A stretch of 64,000 bases of DNA, taken from NCBI RefSeq assembly GCF_005503535.1, contig NZ_SCNN01000024.1:28194-92193 (forward strand), given 5' to 3'. Under the pieces are notes generated by a model, which saw only the letters and a program-made list of their open reading frames with translations, was not told the origin of the DNA and did no database searches. Both the position numbers and the translations under genes were made by a program. How positions within the stretch are numbered: the stretch's first letter is position 1; each line of letters begins with the position of its first letter. Shown piece after piece: positions 35,118 to 45,020 of the stretch. This DNA comes from Mesorhizobium comanense. GTDB taxonomy: Bacteria > Pseudomonadota > Alphaproteobacteria > Rhizobiales > Rhizobiaceae.

Positions 35118-36249
35118 CTAATCCAGATCGGCCACGGCTTCACCGGCGCCGCCCTCGATGCGTTGCGACAGCGAGGCTTCCATGAAGTCGTCGAGGTCGC
35201 CATCGAGCACGCTCGACGGGCTGGTGCTTTCGACGCCGGTGCGCAGATCCTTCACCAGTTGATAGGGCTGCAGCACATAGGAGCGGATCTGGTGGCCCCA
35301 GCCGATATCGCTCTTGGACGCCTCGGTCGCATTGGCGATTGCCTCGCGCTTCTTCAGCTCTTCCTCGTAGAGGCGAGAGCGCAGCATCTCCCAGGCCTTC
35401 GCCCGGTTCTTGTGCTGCGAGCGCTCGGCCTGGCAGGCGACCGCGATGCCGGTGGCGATATGGGTGATGCGCACGGCCGAATCGGTGGTGTTGACGTGCT
35501 GGCCACCCGAACCGGACGAACGATAGGTGTCGATCCGGACATCGGATTCCGACACATCGATCTGGATCGCATCGTCGACGACAGGATAGACCCAGACGCT
35601 GGAGAACGAGGTGTGCCGGCGCGCATTGCTGTCATAGGGTGAAATGCGCACCAGGCGATGGACGCCGGATTCGGTCTTCAGCCAGCCATAGGCATTGTGA
35701 CCCTTGATCAGCAAGGTGGCGGACTTGATGCCCGCCTCTTCGCCGTCATGCACTTCCAGCACCTCGACCTTGAAACGGCGGCGCTCGGCCCAGCGCGTGT
35801 ACATGCGCAGCAGCATGTTTGCCCAGTCCTGGCTCTCGGTGCCGCCGGCGCCGGCATGGACTTCGAGATAGGTGTCGTTGGCGTCTGCTTCGCCCGACAG
35901 CAGCGTTTCGACCTGGCGGGCTTTCGCCTCGCCCTGCATCGAGCGGATCGCCGCTTCGGCCTCGGCGACGACGCTTGCGTCGCCCTCTTCCTCGCCGAGT
36001 TCGATGAGACCGATATTGTCTTCCAGCGCCTGGGTCAGGCCCTTGACCGCCGCGATGCCTTCTTCAAGGCCCTGGCGCTCGCGCATCAGCTTCTGCGCTT
36101 CCAGCGGTTCGTTCCAGAGACTGGCGTCCTCGGCGCGAACATTCAGGTATTCAAGCCGCTTTATGGCCTGATCCCAGTCAAAGATGCCTCCTCAGCAGGG
36201 TTATCGCCTGCCTGATCTCGTCGACAATATTCTGCGTTTCCGCGCGCAT
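35118..36249 (-). CDS. prfB: Peptide chain release factor 2, expressed by programmed +1 frameshift
   Basis: The gene is split into two frames. ATG 36249 opens 23 codons that end in CTT-TGA (TGA at 36180-36178). Shifting +1 at CTT, skipping the T at 36180, continues as DWDQAIKRLEYLN for 353 codons to 35118, giving 376 residues in all. An AGGAGG site just before CAT-CTT-TGA-C is the internal Shine-Dalgarno that drives the shift. The GGQ motif (SSGSGGQHVNTTDSAV) triggers peptide release; the stop-codon recognition tripeptide reads SPY (RISPYDSNARRHTSF) where E. coli has SPF. RF2 thus controls its own synthesis at its own UGA. Confidence 0.97.
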
Positions 36250-36330
36250 GGCCTGCTGTTTTATCCTGTTGCTGAAATGACGCCCGATCGGCGCGATACA
36301 TAGGGACGGCACCGCCGCGTGTAAAGCGAA

Positions 36331-36355
36331 ATGGGCCAGCCGGGGGCTGGCCCAT
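36331..36355. terminator. Hairpin between mrcA and prfB
   Basis: ATGGGCCAGCC at 36331-36341 pairs perfectly with GGCTGGCCCAT at 36345-36355 around a GGG loop. On the minus strand only a short ttt follows, so it is a weak intrinsic terminator or an mRNA-end hairpin after the penicillin-binding protein gene. Confidence 0.55.
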
Positions 36356-36373
36356 GATTGCCGTCGAAAACCG

Positions 36374-38830
36374 TCAGTAGAGGCCGCCGCCACCGTCCTG
36401 GATGGCCTGGTTGGCCTGCGGCGACAGCGCGCCGCCAGACGCGTTGGAGCCGTCGGCGCCCATGCCGATCACCCAATAGCTGTCGGCCGGACCGGTGCCG
36501 GGCTTGAAGGCCTCGATGATGGTGCCCGGGTCGCCCGAGGTGGCACGCATGCCGGTCTTGCGGTTGATGGCGACCAAGTTCATGCCGTCGGGAACCTTGA
36601 AGTCGACATTGGGCGTGCCGTCCAGCGCCACGCGCATGAAGTCCTTGAAGATAGGCGCTGCCAGGCCACCGCCCGTGGCGCCATGGCCAAGGCCGCGCGG
36701 CGTGTCGTAGCCCATGTAGAGACCGACCACGAGGTTCGGCGTGTAGCCGATGAACCAGGCGTCCTTTTCATCGTTGGTGGTGCCGGTCTTGCCGGCGATG
36801 TGGCGGCCGAGCTCGCCGATCGTGGCGCCCGTGCCGCGCTGGACCACGCCCTCCATCATCGAGGTGATCTGATAGGCGGTCATCGGATCGAGCACCTGCT
36901 CGGAATTATCGACCAGTTCCGGCTCCGGCTGGTTCTTCCATTCGGGCGCGTTACAGCCTTCGCAGCCGCGCTCATCTTGCTTGAACACCGTCTTGCCGTA
37001 GCGGTCCTGGATGCGGTCGATAAGCGAAGGTTTGATCGACTTGCCGCCATTGGCCATGATCGAGTAGGCCGAAACCATGCGCATGACGGTCGTTTCACCC
37101 GATCCCAGCGCCATCGGCAGATAGGGCGCCAGGTGATCGTAGACGCCAAAACGTTCGGCATATTCGACGACCAGCTTCATGCCCATGTCGTTGGCGAGGC
37201 GCACCGTCATCAGGTTGCGCGACTTCTCGATGCCGGAGCGCAGCGTTGCCGGTCCGGCGACCGTGCCGTCATAGTTCTTGGGCGTCCAGGTCGTGTTGCC
37301 GCTCTGGATGGTGATCGGGCCGTCCATGATCACCGAAGCCGGCGTATAGCCGTTGTCGAGCGCCGCCGAATAGACGATCGGCTTGAAGGAGGAGCCCGGC
37401 TGGCGCATCGCCTGTGTAGCGCGGTTGAACTCGGATTGGGCGTAGGAGAAGCCGCCGACCATGGCCAGCACACGGCCGGTGTGCGGATCCATGGCGATCA
37501 GGCCGCCCTCGACTTCCGGAACCTGGCGCAGGCTGTAGGCATTCTCGGAGCCTTCGTTCTTCTGCACGAAGATGACATCGCCCGGCTTCAGCACTTCGGC
37601 CGGCGACTTGGCCTTGACCGTCTTGCCGCCGACCAGATGGCGCATGGCAAAGCCCATGTCGTCCTTGCTGACGGTACCTTCCACGCGCTCTTTCACGATA
37701 TCGCCCGAGGCCTGGCGCGCGGGCTGCAGGCCTATCGACAGGCCGGACGCCGAACTGTCGAGCACAACGGCCAGCGACCATTCGGGAACGTCTTCCAGAC
37801 CCTTGACCGCACCCAGCGGGACGCCCCAGTCGCCCGATACATCGATCGTCGTCACCGGCCCGCGATAACCGCGTAGCGTGTCGTACTTGATCAGGCCGTT
37901 CTGCATCGACCTGCGGGCGATGAGCTGGATTTTCGGATCGAGCGTGGTGCGCACCGACAGGCCGCCTTCGTACAGCGCGTTCTCACCATAACGGGCGATG
38001 ATCTGGCGGCGCACCTCCTCGGTGAAATACTCACCGGCGAAAAGATACGTGCCGGTACGGCGCGGCGTGACGCCGAGCGGCTCGGCCTTGGCCTTGTTGC
38101 CTTCCTCGCGCGTGACGTAGCCGTTCTCGACCATCTGGTCGATGACCCAGTTGCGGCGCTCGATCGCGCGGTCGGCATGCTTGAAGGGATGATAGTTGTT
38201 CGGTCCCTTCGGCAAGGAGGCCAGGTATGCGGCCTCGGCCACGGTCAGCTCGTTCACCGACTTGTCGAAATAGGTCAATGCGGCGCCGGCGACGCCATAG
38301 GCGCCAAAGCCGAAGAAGATTTCGTTGAGGTAGAGTTCGAGAATGCGATCCTTGGGGTAGGCCTGCTCGATGCGGAAGGCCAGGATCATCTCCTTGATCT
38401 TGCGCTCATAGGTCTGGTCGGCGGTCAGCAGGAAGTTCTTGGCCACCTGCTGGGTAATCGTCGAGGCGCCCACCTGACGCCTTCCCGAACCGAAATTCTG
38501 CAGGTTGACGATGATCGCGCGGCCAAGGCCGGTCACGTCGATACCGGGATGGTTGTAGAAATTCTTGTCCTCGGCGGACAGGAACGCCGCCTTGACGCGG
38601 TCCGGAATAGCCTGAATCGGCAGGTAGAGGCGCCGTTCGCGCGCATATTCGGCCATCAGCGAGCCGTCCGAAGCATGGATGCGGGTCGTCACCGGCGGCT
38701 CGTATTTGGCCAGCACCTCGTAGTCGGGCAGGTCCTTCGACAGATGGCTGATGTATATGGCAACGCCCGCCGCGACCAGAAGGGCCAGCGTCGTGCCGAT
38801 GCCGAAGAAATAGCCAATGAGACGAATCAT
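36374..38830 (-). CDS. mrcA: Penicillin-binding protein 1A
   Basis: 818 residues. An N-terminal membrane anchor (IGYFFGIGTTLALLVAAGVAIYI) precedes a GT51 transglycosylase domain (about 55-230: FLSAEDKNFYNHPG, GASTITQQVAKN) and a transpeptidase domain with SxxK in PGSSFKPIVYS, SxN in SRN (GIEKSRNLMTVRL) and KTG in GKTGTTND. It builds and cross-links peptidoglycan. An OB-like insert between the two domains is typical. The amidase gene amiC lies upstream on the same strand. Confidence 0.97.
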   Translation of the reverse strand: MIRLIGYFFGIGTTLALLVAAGVAIYISHLSKDLPDYEVLAKYEPPVTTRIHASDGSLMAEYARERRLYLPIQAIPDRVKAAFLSAEDKNFYNHPGIDVTGLGRAIIVNLQNFGSGRRQVGASTITQQVAKNFLLTADQTYERKIKEMILAFRIEQAYPKDRILELYLNEIFFGFGAYGVAGAALTYFDKSVNELTVAEAAYLASLPKGPNNYHPFKHADRAIERRNWVIDQMVENGYVTREEGNKAKAEPLGVTPRRTGTYLFAGEYFTEEVRRQIIARYGENALYEGGLSVRTTLDPKIQLIARRSMQNGLIKYDTLRGYRGPVTTIDVSGDWGVPLGAVKGLEDVPEWSLAVVLDSSASGLSIGLQPARQASGDIVKERVEGTVSKDDMGFAMRHLVGGKTVKAKSPAEVLKPGDVIFVQKNEGSENAYSLRQVPEVEGGLIAMDPHTGRVLAMVGGFSYAQSEFNRATQAMRQPGSSFKPIVYSAALDNGYTPASVIMDGPITIQSGNTTWTPKNYDGTVAGPATLRSGIEKSRNLMTVRLANDMGMKLVVEYAERFGVYDHLAPYLPMALGSGETTVMRMVSAYSIMANGGKSIKPSLIDRIQDRYGKTVFKQDERGCEGCNAPEWKNQPEPELVDNSEQVLDPMTAYQITSMMEGVVQRGTGATIGELGRHIAGKTGTTNDEKDAWFIGYTPNLVVGLYMGYDTPRGLGHGATGGGLAAPIFKDFMRVALDGTPNVDFKVPDGMNLVAINRKTGMRATSGDPGTIIEAFKPGTGPADSYWVIGMGADGSNASGGALSPQANQAIQDGGGGLY

Positions 38831-39045
38831 ACCCGCTCCAGTCCTTGGTTCGGGAATTTCCTAAACGAAGCCGCCTTCCGCGCAAGCTTTCGAGCCGGTC
38901 CCAATCCGTAATCGAAAACCCATGTCGCCACCATGTGGACAAAATACGGCAAGGCCGGATTTCGTGACCATGCGGGGGAAATAAAGGCATAGGGTGTTGT
39001 CATCCAGCAACGCCGCCTCTGGTTGCAGGCGCGCCGTCAGGCATG

Positions 39046-40308
39046 TCAGCCCCCGGTTCCCGCCCCGGCGCGAGCGGACGCAAACAGCGCGACGGCGTTG
39101 GTAATGCTTTGCGCGGCCTTGCCCCGCCATTCGGCATCGAGCAGCTGCGCCTCGTCCTTGGCATTCGAGAGATAACCGAGTTCGACGAGCACGGATGGCA
39201 CATCCGGCGCCTTCAAGACTTTGAACCCCGCGGAACGCTGCGGATTGTTGATGAGGCCGACGCTGGTCGAAAGCTGGCCGACCAGTGTGTGGGCGAAACT
39301 CATTGAAAAGGTGTGCGTTTCGCGGCGGATCAGGTCGATCAGGATGTCGGTTACTTCCTTGTTGTCGTCCTTGATCACCATGCCCGCAAACTGGTCGGAG
39401 AGATTTTCGCGGTCGGCAAGTGCCTGCGCCTCGGGGTCCGATGCCTTGTCGGAGACCGTATAAACGGTGGCGCCGCGGATGCCCTTGACGCTGATCGTGT
39501 CGGCATGGATCGAAATCAGGAGATCGGCCTCATGCTGGCGGGCAATGCGAACGCGGTCATCCAGGCGCAGATATTCATCCGTATCTCGCGTCATGAAGAC
39601 ATCGTATTTGCCGATGGCCATGAGCTTGTCGCGCAGCTCCGTGGCGAAGGCCAGCGTGACGTTCTTCTCGATGGTCCCGTTCAGGCCTTCGGCGCCGCCG
39701 TCGACGCCGCCATGGCCGGGATCGAGAACGACAGTGAAGCGGTGACCTGGATTGGAGACAGGCCCTTTGCCGACCCGCTCACCCTTGTCAGAGGAAACCG
39801 TGGAACCCGTGGTCAGCGCCTGGTTGGCAAGAGCGTCGTCGAACTCGCGCTCGGAGGCTGCCGACATGTCTATGGCAATGCGGTAGCCGGTTCCGTCCTC
39901 ATTCTTGAGCACGTCGAGCTTGTCTACGGCGAACGGCCCCTTGCCGGTCAGGATCAGCCGCGAAACGCCATCGCCGAGTTCGCCCAGACGCACGCCCTTG
40001 ACCAGACCGCGCGGCTTCAGATCCTTGGCATCGATGGCGAACCTGGTATTGGCGATGTCGATGACCAACCGGTTGGGTCCGCGCAGCAGGAACCATTTGA
40101 TATCGGGCTCGCGGTCGAGATCCATGACGATGCGCATCTTGGTCGCATCGCCCGCCATCTTGTAGGCCTTCGCCACCAGAGGGACATCGGCGGCACTTGC
40201 GGCCGAGGAAAAGCTCTGGAAAAGCACCGCCAGCAGCAAAAGACAGACGGCGCCCAGAATCCGGCCGCGAACACGACATCCCTTGTCAGTGAAGCCCGCC
40301 AGTCCCAT
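39046..40308 (-). CDS. amiC: N-acetylmuramoyl-L-alanine amidase (AmiC-type)
   Basis: About 420 residues. A signal sequence (ILGAVCLLLLAVLFQSFSSAASAA) is followed by an AMIN domain (about 45-150), a linker and the zinc amidase_3 domain: VVLDPGHGGVDGGAEG with a metal His, GTIEKNVTLAFA with the Glu, and LISIHADT with another His, plus a late VPSVLVELGYLSN. It cuts septal peptidoglycan in daughter-cell separation. ATG 40308 is preceded by GGAAGAG; ATG 40356 is an alternative. Confidence 0.94.
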   Translation of the reverse strand: MGLAGFTDKGCRVRGRILGAVCLLLLAVLFQSFSSAASAADVPLVAKAYKMAGDATKMRIVMDLDREPDIKWFLLRGPNRLVIDIANTRFAIDAKDLKPRGLVKGVRLGELGDGVSRLILTGKGPFAVDKLDVLKNEDGTGYRIAIDMSAASEREFDDALANQALTTGSTVSSDKGERVGKGPVSNPGHRFTVVLDPGHGGVDGGAEGLNGTIEKNVTLAFATELRDKLMAIGKYDVFMTRDTDEYLRLDDRVRIARQHEADLLISIHADTISVKGIRGATVYTVSDKASDPEAQALADRENLSDQFAGMVIKDDNKEVTDILIDLIRRETHTFSMSFAHTLVGQLSTSVGLINNPQRSAGFKVLKAPDVPSVLVELGYLSNAKDEAQLLDAEWRGKAAQSITNAVALFASARAGAGTGG

Positions 40309-40416
40309 CTCTCTTCCAGTCGCTCCCGGTTTGGCGCCAGGCGCCCTCTCGTTCATCGAAGTGCCGGTTAGGCCGCGAACTCGATTAACGATTGGTATCC
40401 AGAGAAGGTTAACCAA

Positions 40417-40960
40417 GCCTTTTCATGCAAGGATCGGAACCCAGGCTTACGCTGCGGAACTGCTTTTTGCCGGCATCGGAAATCGGGGTTGCCTTCCAAC
40501 CCGCCAAATCATAAAAGCGATAGTGGATCACTGCAATCCTGGAACCGCCCTCCTCCGCAGCTTCCTGCTAAAGGGTCAGATGAAAGGCGGCTCCTCTCGC
40601 TTCTGCGAGAAGGCTTCAGGTGATCGCGACGAATTTCGCAGGTGTGCTCCCGTGGCGGGGGAATCGCCTGCGTGAGGAAAACGGCCGGGTTTGTCCCCGC
40701 GCCGGCTCTGTACGAGCAAACAAGCTGGTCCGGTTTCCGGGCTTTGGTTCAAAAGGTCTGCTTGGTGACGATGGCTTCAAGCGCAATCATGGAAAGGTCC
40801 GCATCAAACCGCGCCAATATGGCTGCGGGCGGCACCGACATGACGCGCAGGCACCGTCCGGCGGCCGTTCAATTATCCGGCACCCACTCTCATCCAGACA
40901 CACAGCAGCGGGCTTTGCCCCGCCAGCTGCGGCTGACGGCTGCCGGGGGGAAACGAAATA
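40417..40960 (+). other. Long leader region of rne
   Basis: No gene is seen in these 544 bases between the divergent amiC and rne genes. The stretch probably holds both promoters and a long rne 5' UTR. RNase E genes often have a structured leader through which the enzyme controls its own mRNA. The strongest local fold I see is around 40585-40620 (cttctgcgagaagg). Confidence 0.35.
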
Positions 40961-43939
40961 ATGCCCAACAAAATGCTGATAGACGCCTCCCACCCGGAGG
41001 AAACACGAGTTGTCGTCGTACGCGGTAACCGTATCGAAGAATTCGACTTTGAATCCCAGGACAAGAAGCAGCTCAAAGGAAACATCTACCTCGCCCGCGT
41101 AACGCGCGTCGAACCTTCCCTTCAAGCAGCCTTTGTCGAATATGGCGGCAACCGTCACGGTTTTCTCGCCTTCAGTGAAATACATCCCGACTATTATCAG
41201 ATCCCGGTCGCCGATCGTCAGGCGCTGCTTCGCGCCGAAGCGCAGGAGGCCGAGGACGAGGAAGACGAGGACGGCGACGGTGATGATCGCCAGAATCGCG
41301 ACCGGGGACGGCGCGGCCGCCGGCGCGGCGGCAAGGGCCGCGAGCGCGCTGAGCAAAAGCGCGACGCTGGCGCCGCCGATTCCGACGAGGCCGGCGAAAA
41401 CCACAACGACGACACCGACACGGTGACGGCCGAGGCGGCAACGGAAGACGCGCACGCAACTGCCGAGGCGATCGAGCCGGGTGCCGACACGTCGGGACAT
41501 CCCGAGGCGACCGAACATTCGACCGAACATTCCGGCACGGCCGCCCACGAAGACGCCTCTGAAGAGGGCGAAGGCAAGGCCCGCGACGGCGGCCCGACAT
41601 CGATCGCGGCTTCCGTCGATGCCGATGTGATTTCCGAGCCTGTGCCGCAGGGCGATCAGGTCAGCGAAGCTGCCCCCGCCGACGAAGCCACGTCCACCGA
41701 CAACGATCGCGGCATGCTGGAGGAAGTGCAGTCCTCGCACCACGACGATCATGAAATCGAATCGGTGGGCGCCGAGGATGCGCTCGAGGAAGTGCGCAAT
41801 CGCCGCAAGCCGGTGCGCCGCCAGTACAAGATCCAGGAAGTGATCAAGCGCCGGCAGATCCTGCTGGTCCAGGTCGTGAAGGAAGAACGCGGCAACAAGG
41901 GAGCGGCACTCACCACCTATCTGTCGCTTGCCGGCCGCTATTCCGTGCTGATGCCCAACACCGCGCGCGGCGGCGGCATTTCGCGCAAGATCACCAGCGC
42001 GGTCGACCGCAAGCGCCTCAAGGAGGTGGTTGCCGATCTCGAAGTGCCGCAAGGCATGGGCGTCATCCTGCGCACCGCAGGCGAGAGCCGCACCAAGGCC
42101 GAGATTAAGCGCGACTACGAATATCTGATGCGGCTTTGGGAAAACGTGCGCAACCTGACCCTGCAGTCCACGGCCCCTGCCCTGGTCTATGAGGAAGGCA
42201 GCCTGATCAAGCGTTCGGTGCGCGACCTCTACAACAAGGATATCGACGAGATTCTTGTTTCCGGCGAGGATGGCTACCGCGAGGCCAAGGACTTCATGCG
42301 CATGCTGATGCCGAGCCACGCCAAGGTGGTTCAGCCGTTCCGCGACACGACGCCCATCTTCGTGCGCAACGGCATCGAGGCGCAGCTCGACCGCATGCTG
42401 CAGCCGCAGGTGACGCTGAAGAGCGGCGGCTACATCATCATCAACCAGACCGAGGCGCTGGTTGCCATCGACGTCAATTCGGGCCGCTCCACCAAGGAGC
42501 ACTCGATCGAGGACACCGCGCTTCACACCAATCTGGAGGCGGCCGAGGAAGTCGCGCGCCAGTTGAGGTTGCGAGACCTTGCCGGCCTGATCGTCATCGA
42601 CTTCATCGACATGGAGGAGAACCGCAACAACCGCTCCGTCGAGAAGCGGCTGAAGGATCACCTCAAGAACGACCGCGCCCGCATCCAGGTCGGCCGCATC
42701 TCGCATTTCGGCCTGATGGAGATGTCGCGTCAGCGCATTCGCGCCAGCGTGCTGGAATCGACCATGAAGCCCTGCCCGCATTGCGGCGGCACCGGCCATG
42801 TGCGCTCCGATTCGTCGGTCGCGCTGATGGTGGTCAGGGCGATCGAGGAATTCCTGCTCAAGGATTCGCGCAGCCACATCACGGTGCGCACGCCTGCCGC
42901 GACGGCGCTCTATGTCCTCAACCACAAGCGCGGCACGCTGGTGGAACTGGAAAGCCGCTTTGGCCTGACCATCACTCTTGAGGCCGACGACACGGTCGGC
43001 TCGCAGCACTATGCGATCTTCCGCGGCGCGCTGGCCGAGAAGCCGGAAGGCTTCGTCGAAGCGCGCAGCCTGCCGGCCTATGTCGAGCCGGAAGAGCCCG
43101 AAGACGATATTGTCGTCGCCGAGGAAGAAGACGAAGCGCCGGCACAGGCCGAACAGCCGCGCCAACCCCAGCAGGGCCAGCAGCAACGCGCAAGTGAGGA
43201 CGGCGAAGGCCGCGATCGCAAGCGCCGCAAGCGCCGCAGGCGTCGCGGCGGCAGGGATCGCGATCGCGAGCATGGCGCCCCGACCGACGGTGCATCCGTT
43301 TCTGCTCCCTCTGACTTCGCCGAAGCCGCTGATGCGGAGGGCGGAGAGGACGCGGAATCCGACGACACCGCTCCCGTGACAGCGGCCGAGCCGGGCGAGA
43401 CGGTCCAGGCTTCGGAAGAAGGCGCGGGCAAGAAGCGCCGGCGCGGCAAGCGCGGCGGCAAGCGCAACAAGCGCGAGGATGGCGAAGGCGAAACAGAGGC
43501 GGGTGCCGAGGAAACGACCGAACCAGCCGAGCTCGACGCTTCCGAAAGCGAGCCGGCATCGGCAGAGCCGGTGGCTGTCGCAATCGCGGAAGAGCCGGCT
43601 GCTCCGGTTGCCGACGAGGCACCGGTCACCGAAAAGCCCAAGAAGCCCCGCCGTGCGGCCAAGCCGAAGAAGGCGGCCGCCGAAGCGGTTGCCGAAGTGA
43701 CCGTTGTCGAAGCGGTCGAGCAGGTACCGGCCGAAGTCCAGCCGGCCGCTGTTGAAGAAACGGTGGTTGCGGCTGTCGAGGAAGAGCCCGCGAAGGCTCG
43801 CCCGTCACGGCGCAAGCCAGCATCCGCCGACACGCCGGCCGTGCCTGTGGTTTCCTCGACTGTCGCCGAGCAGGCCGAGGCAAAAGCCGAGGAAAAGCCG
43901 AAGCGCGCCGGCTGGTGGCAGAGAAAGGGCTTTTTCTAA
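40961..43939 (+). CDS. rne: Ribonuclease E
   Basis: 992 residues. The N-terminal catalytic half begins MPNKMLIDASHPEETRV and carries an S1 domain split by an acidic, low-complexity insert (about residues 88-285), as is usual in alphaproteobacteria. Motifs include SGDxxx-like VSGEDGYREAKDFM, the magnesium-binding DVNSGR and VIDFIDME, and the Zn-link CPHCGGTGHV. The C-terminal third is a long charged/Ala-Pro-rich scaffold with basic clusters (KRRKRRRRRGG), the site for degradosome partners. It starts mRNA decay and rRNA processing. Confidence 0.97.
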   Translation: MPNKMLIDASHPEETRVVVVRGNRIEEFDFESQDKKQLKGNIYLARVTRVEPSLQAAFVEYGGNRHGFLAFSEIHPDYYQIPVADRQALLRAEAQEAEDEEDEDGDGDDRQNRDRGRRGRRRGGKGRERAEQKRDAGAADSDEAGENHNDDTDTVTAEAATEDAHATAEAIEPGADTSGHPEATEHSTEHSGTAAHEDASEEGEGKARDGGPTSIAASVDADVISEPVPQGDQVSEAAPADEATSTDNDRGMLEEVQSSHHDDHEIESVGAEDALEEVRNRRKPVRRQYKIQEVIKRRQILLVQVVKEERGNKGAALTTYLSLAGRYSVLMPNTARGGGISRKITSAVDRKRLKEVVADLEVPQGMGVILRTAGESRTKAEIKRDYEYLMRLWENVRNLTLQSTAPALVYEEGSLIKRSVRDLYNKDIDEILVSGEDGYREAKDFMRMLMPSHAKVVQPFRDTTPIFVRNGIEAQLDRMLQPQVTLKSGGYIIINQTEALVAIDVNSGRSTKEHSIEDTALHTNLEAAEEVARQLRLRDLAGLIVIDFIDMEENRNNRSVEKRLKDHLKNDRARIQVGRISHFGLMEMSRQRIRASVLESTMKPCPHCGGTGHVRSDSSVALMVVRAIEEFLLKDSRSHITVRTPAATALYVLNHKRGTLVELESRFGLTITLEADDTVGSQHYAIFRGALAEKPEGFVEARSLPAYVEPEEPEDDIVVAEEEDEAPAQAEQPRQPQQGQQQRASEDGEGRDRKRRKRRRRRGGRDRDREHGAPTDGASVSAPSDFAEAADAEGGEDAESDDTAPVTAAEPGETVQASEEGAGKKRRRGKRGGKRNKREDGEGETEAGAEETTEPAELDASESEPASAEPVAVAIAEEPAAPVADEAPVTEKPKKPRRAAKPKKAAAEAVAEVTVVEAVEQVPAEVQPAAVEETVVAAVEEEPAKARPSRRKPASADTPAVPVVSSTVAEQAEAKAEEKPKRAGWWQRKGFF

Positions 43940-43974
43940 GCCTTTTCAGCCAGTTGAGTTGATTGTCTGACAAG

Positions 43975-44011
43975 AATCCCACGCCGTTGAAAAACGGCGC
44001 GGGATTTTTTG
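43975..44011 (+). terminator. Rho-independent terminator after rne
   Basis: AATCCC-A-CGCCGTT pairs with AACGGCG-CGGGATT around a GAAA loop and is followed by tttttt on the plus strand. It lies 36 bases after the rne stop. Confidence 0.92.
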
Positions 44012-44050
44012 TGCCGTGAAGGCGGACAGGCCGAGCCGTGCAAGGATGCC

Positions 44051-45016
44051 TTACGGCGCGAAAATCGACCAGTTCATCATCTTCGCCAGTTTTTCCAGCG
44101 CGATCGAGCCGAGCTTGGAGTTGCCGTTGGCGTTGAGGCCGGGCGACCAGACGGCGAGCGAAGCGATGCCCGGCACGATCCCCAATATGCCGCCGCCGAC
44201 GCCGCTCTTTCCGGGAATGCCGACCCGGAAGGCAAAATCTCCAGAACCGTCATAATGGCCGCAAGTCAGCATCATGGCGCCGATGCGCCGCGCCCGCTCC
44301 GCAGACACAACCGAATGTCCGGTCGCCGGGTTCTTGCCGCCATTGGCAAGGAAGCGGCCCGCCATCGCCAGTTGCCGGCAGCTCATGGCGATGGCGCAAT
44401 GATGGAAATAGACACCCAGCGCCAATTCCGGTTCGTGATGCAGATTGCCGAAGGATTTCATGTAGTTGGCGAGCGCGAAATTGCGATAGCCGGTAGCCCG
44501 TTCGGAAGCGGCGACCTCGCGGTCGATGATGATCGTCTCATCGTCGGCAAGGAACTGGATGAAACGCAGAATCTCGCCGATTGCCTCGCGCGGCTGATGG
44601 CCGGCGAGCAGGATGTCGGAGATCACGATGGCGCCGGCATTGATGAACGGATTGCGCGGAATGCCGTTCTCGTGCTCGAGCTGGACGATCGAGTTGAAAG
44701 GGTTGCCGGAGGGCTCGCGTCCCACCCGCTTCCACAGCGCGTCGCCGACATTGCCGAGCGCCAGCGTCAGGGTGAACACTTTCGATATGCTCTGGATCGA
44801 AAAGGCCTGGTCGGCATCGCCCGCCGTCAGGACACGGCCGTCATTGGTGACAGCGGCGATACCGAATTTCCTGGGATCGACCTTGCCCAGTTGCGGAATG
44901 TAAGTCGCGACATCGCCGCGATCGGCGCGTTCCGCCATTTCGGCGGCGACCTCGGCCAATGCCTGATCAAGTTTGGGGGCCTGATCAAGTGTGGGGGTCT
45001 GTTCGAGCTCAGGCAT
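44051..45016 (-). CDS. glsA: Glutaminase
   Basis: 321 residues of the serine-dependent beta-lactamase-like glutaminase family. The catalytic SxxK is in FSIQSISKVF; PRNPFINAGAIV, the Tyr in NYMKSFGN and FRVGIPGKSGVGGGI are conserved. It converts glutamine to glutamate and ammonia. A tandem duplicated N-terminal LDQAPKLDQA stretch is not conserved. The start lies five bases from the end of the aminotransferase gene on the same strand, so the two are probably one unit. Confidence 0.95.
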   Translation of the reverse strand: MPELEQTPTLDQAPKLDQALAEVAAEMAERADRGDVATYIPQLGKVDPRKFGIAAVTNDGRVLTAGDADQAFSIQSISKVFTLTLALGNVGDALWKRVGREPSGNPFNSIVQLEHENGIPRNPFINAGAIVISDILLAGHQPREAIGEILRFIQFLADDETIIIDREVAASERATGYRNFALANYMKSFGNLHHEPELALGVYFHHCAIAMSCRQLAMAGRFLANGGKNPATGHSVVSAERARRIGAMMLTCGHYDGSGDFAFRVGIPGKSGVGGGILGIVPGIASLAVWSPGLNANGNSKLGSIALEKLAKMMNWSIFAP

Positions 45017-45020
45017 GGCG

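Noticed and set aside
40787..43273. An 828-codon minus-strand frame opposite rne
   Set aside because: It is low-complexity antisense of the acidic and basic stretches of RNase E, with no ribosome site or family similarity.
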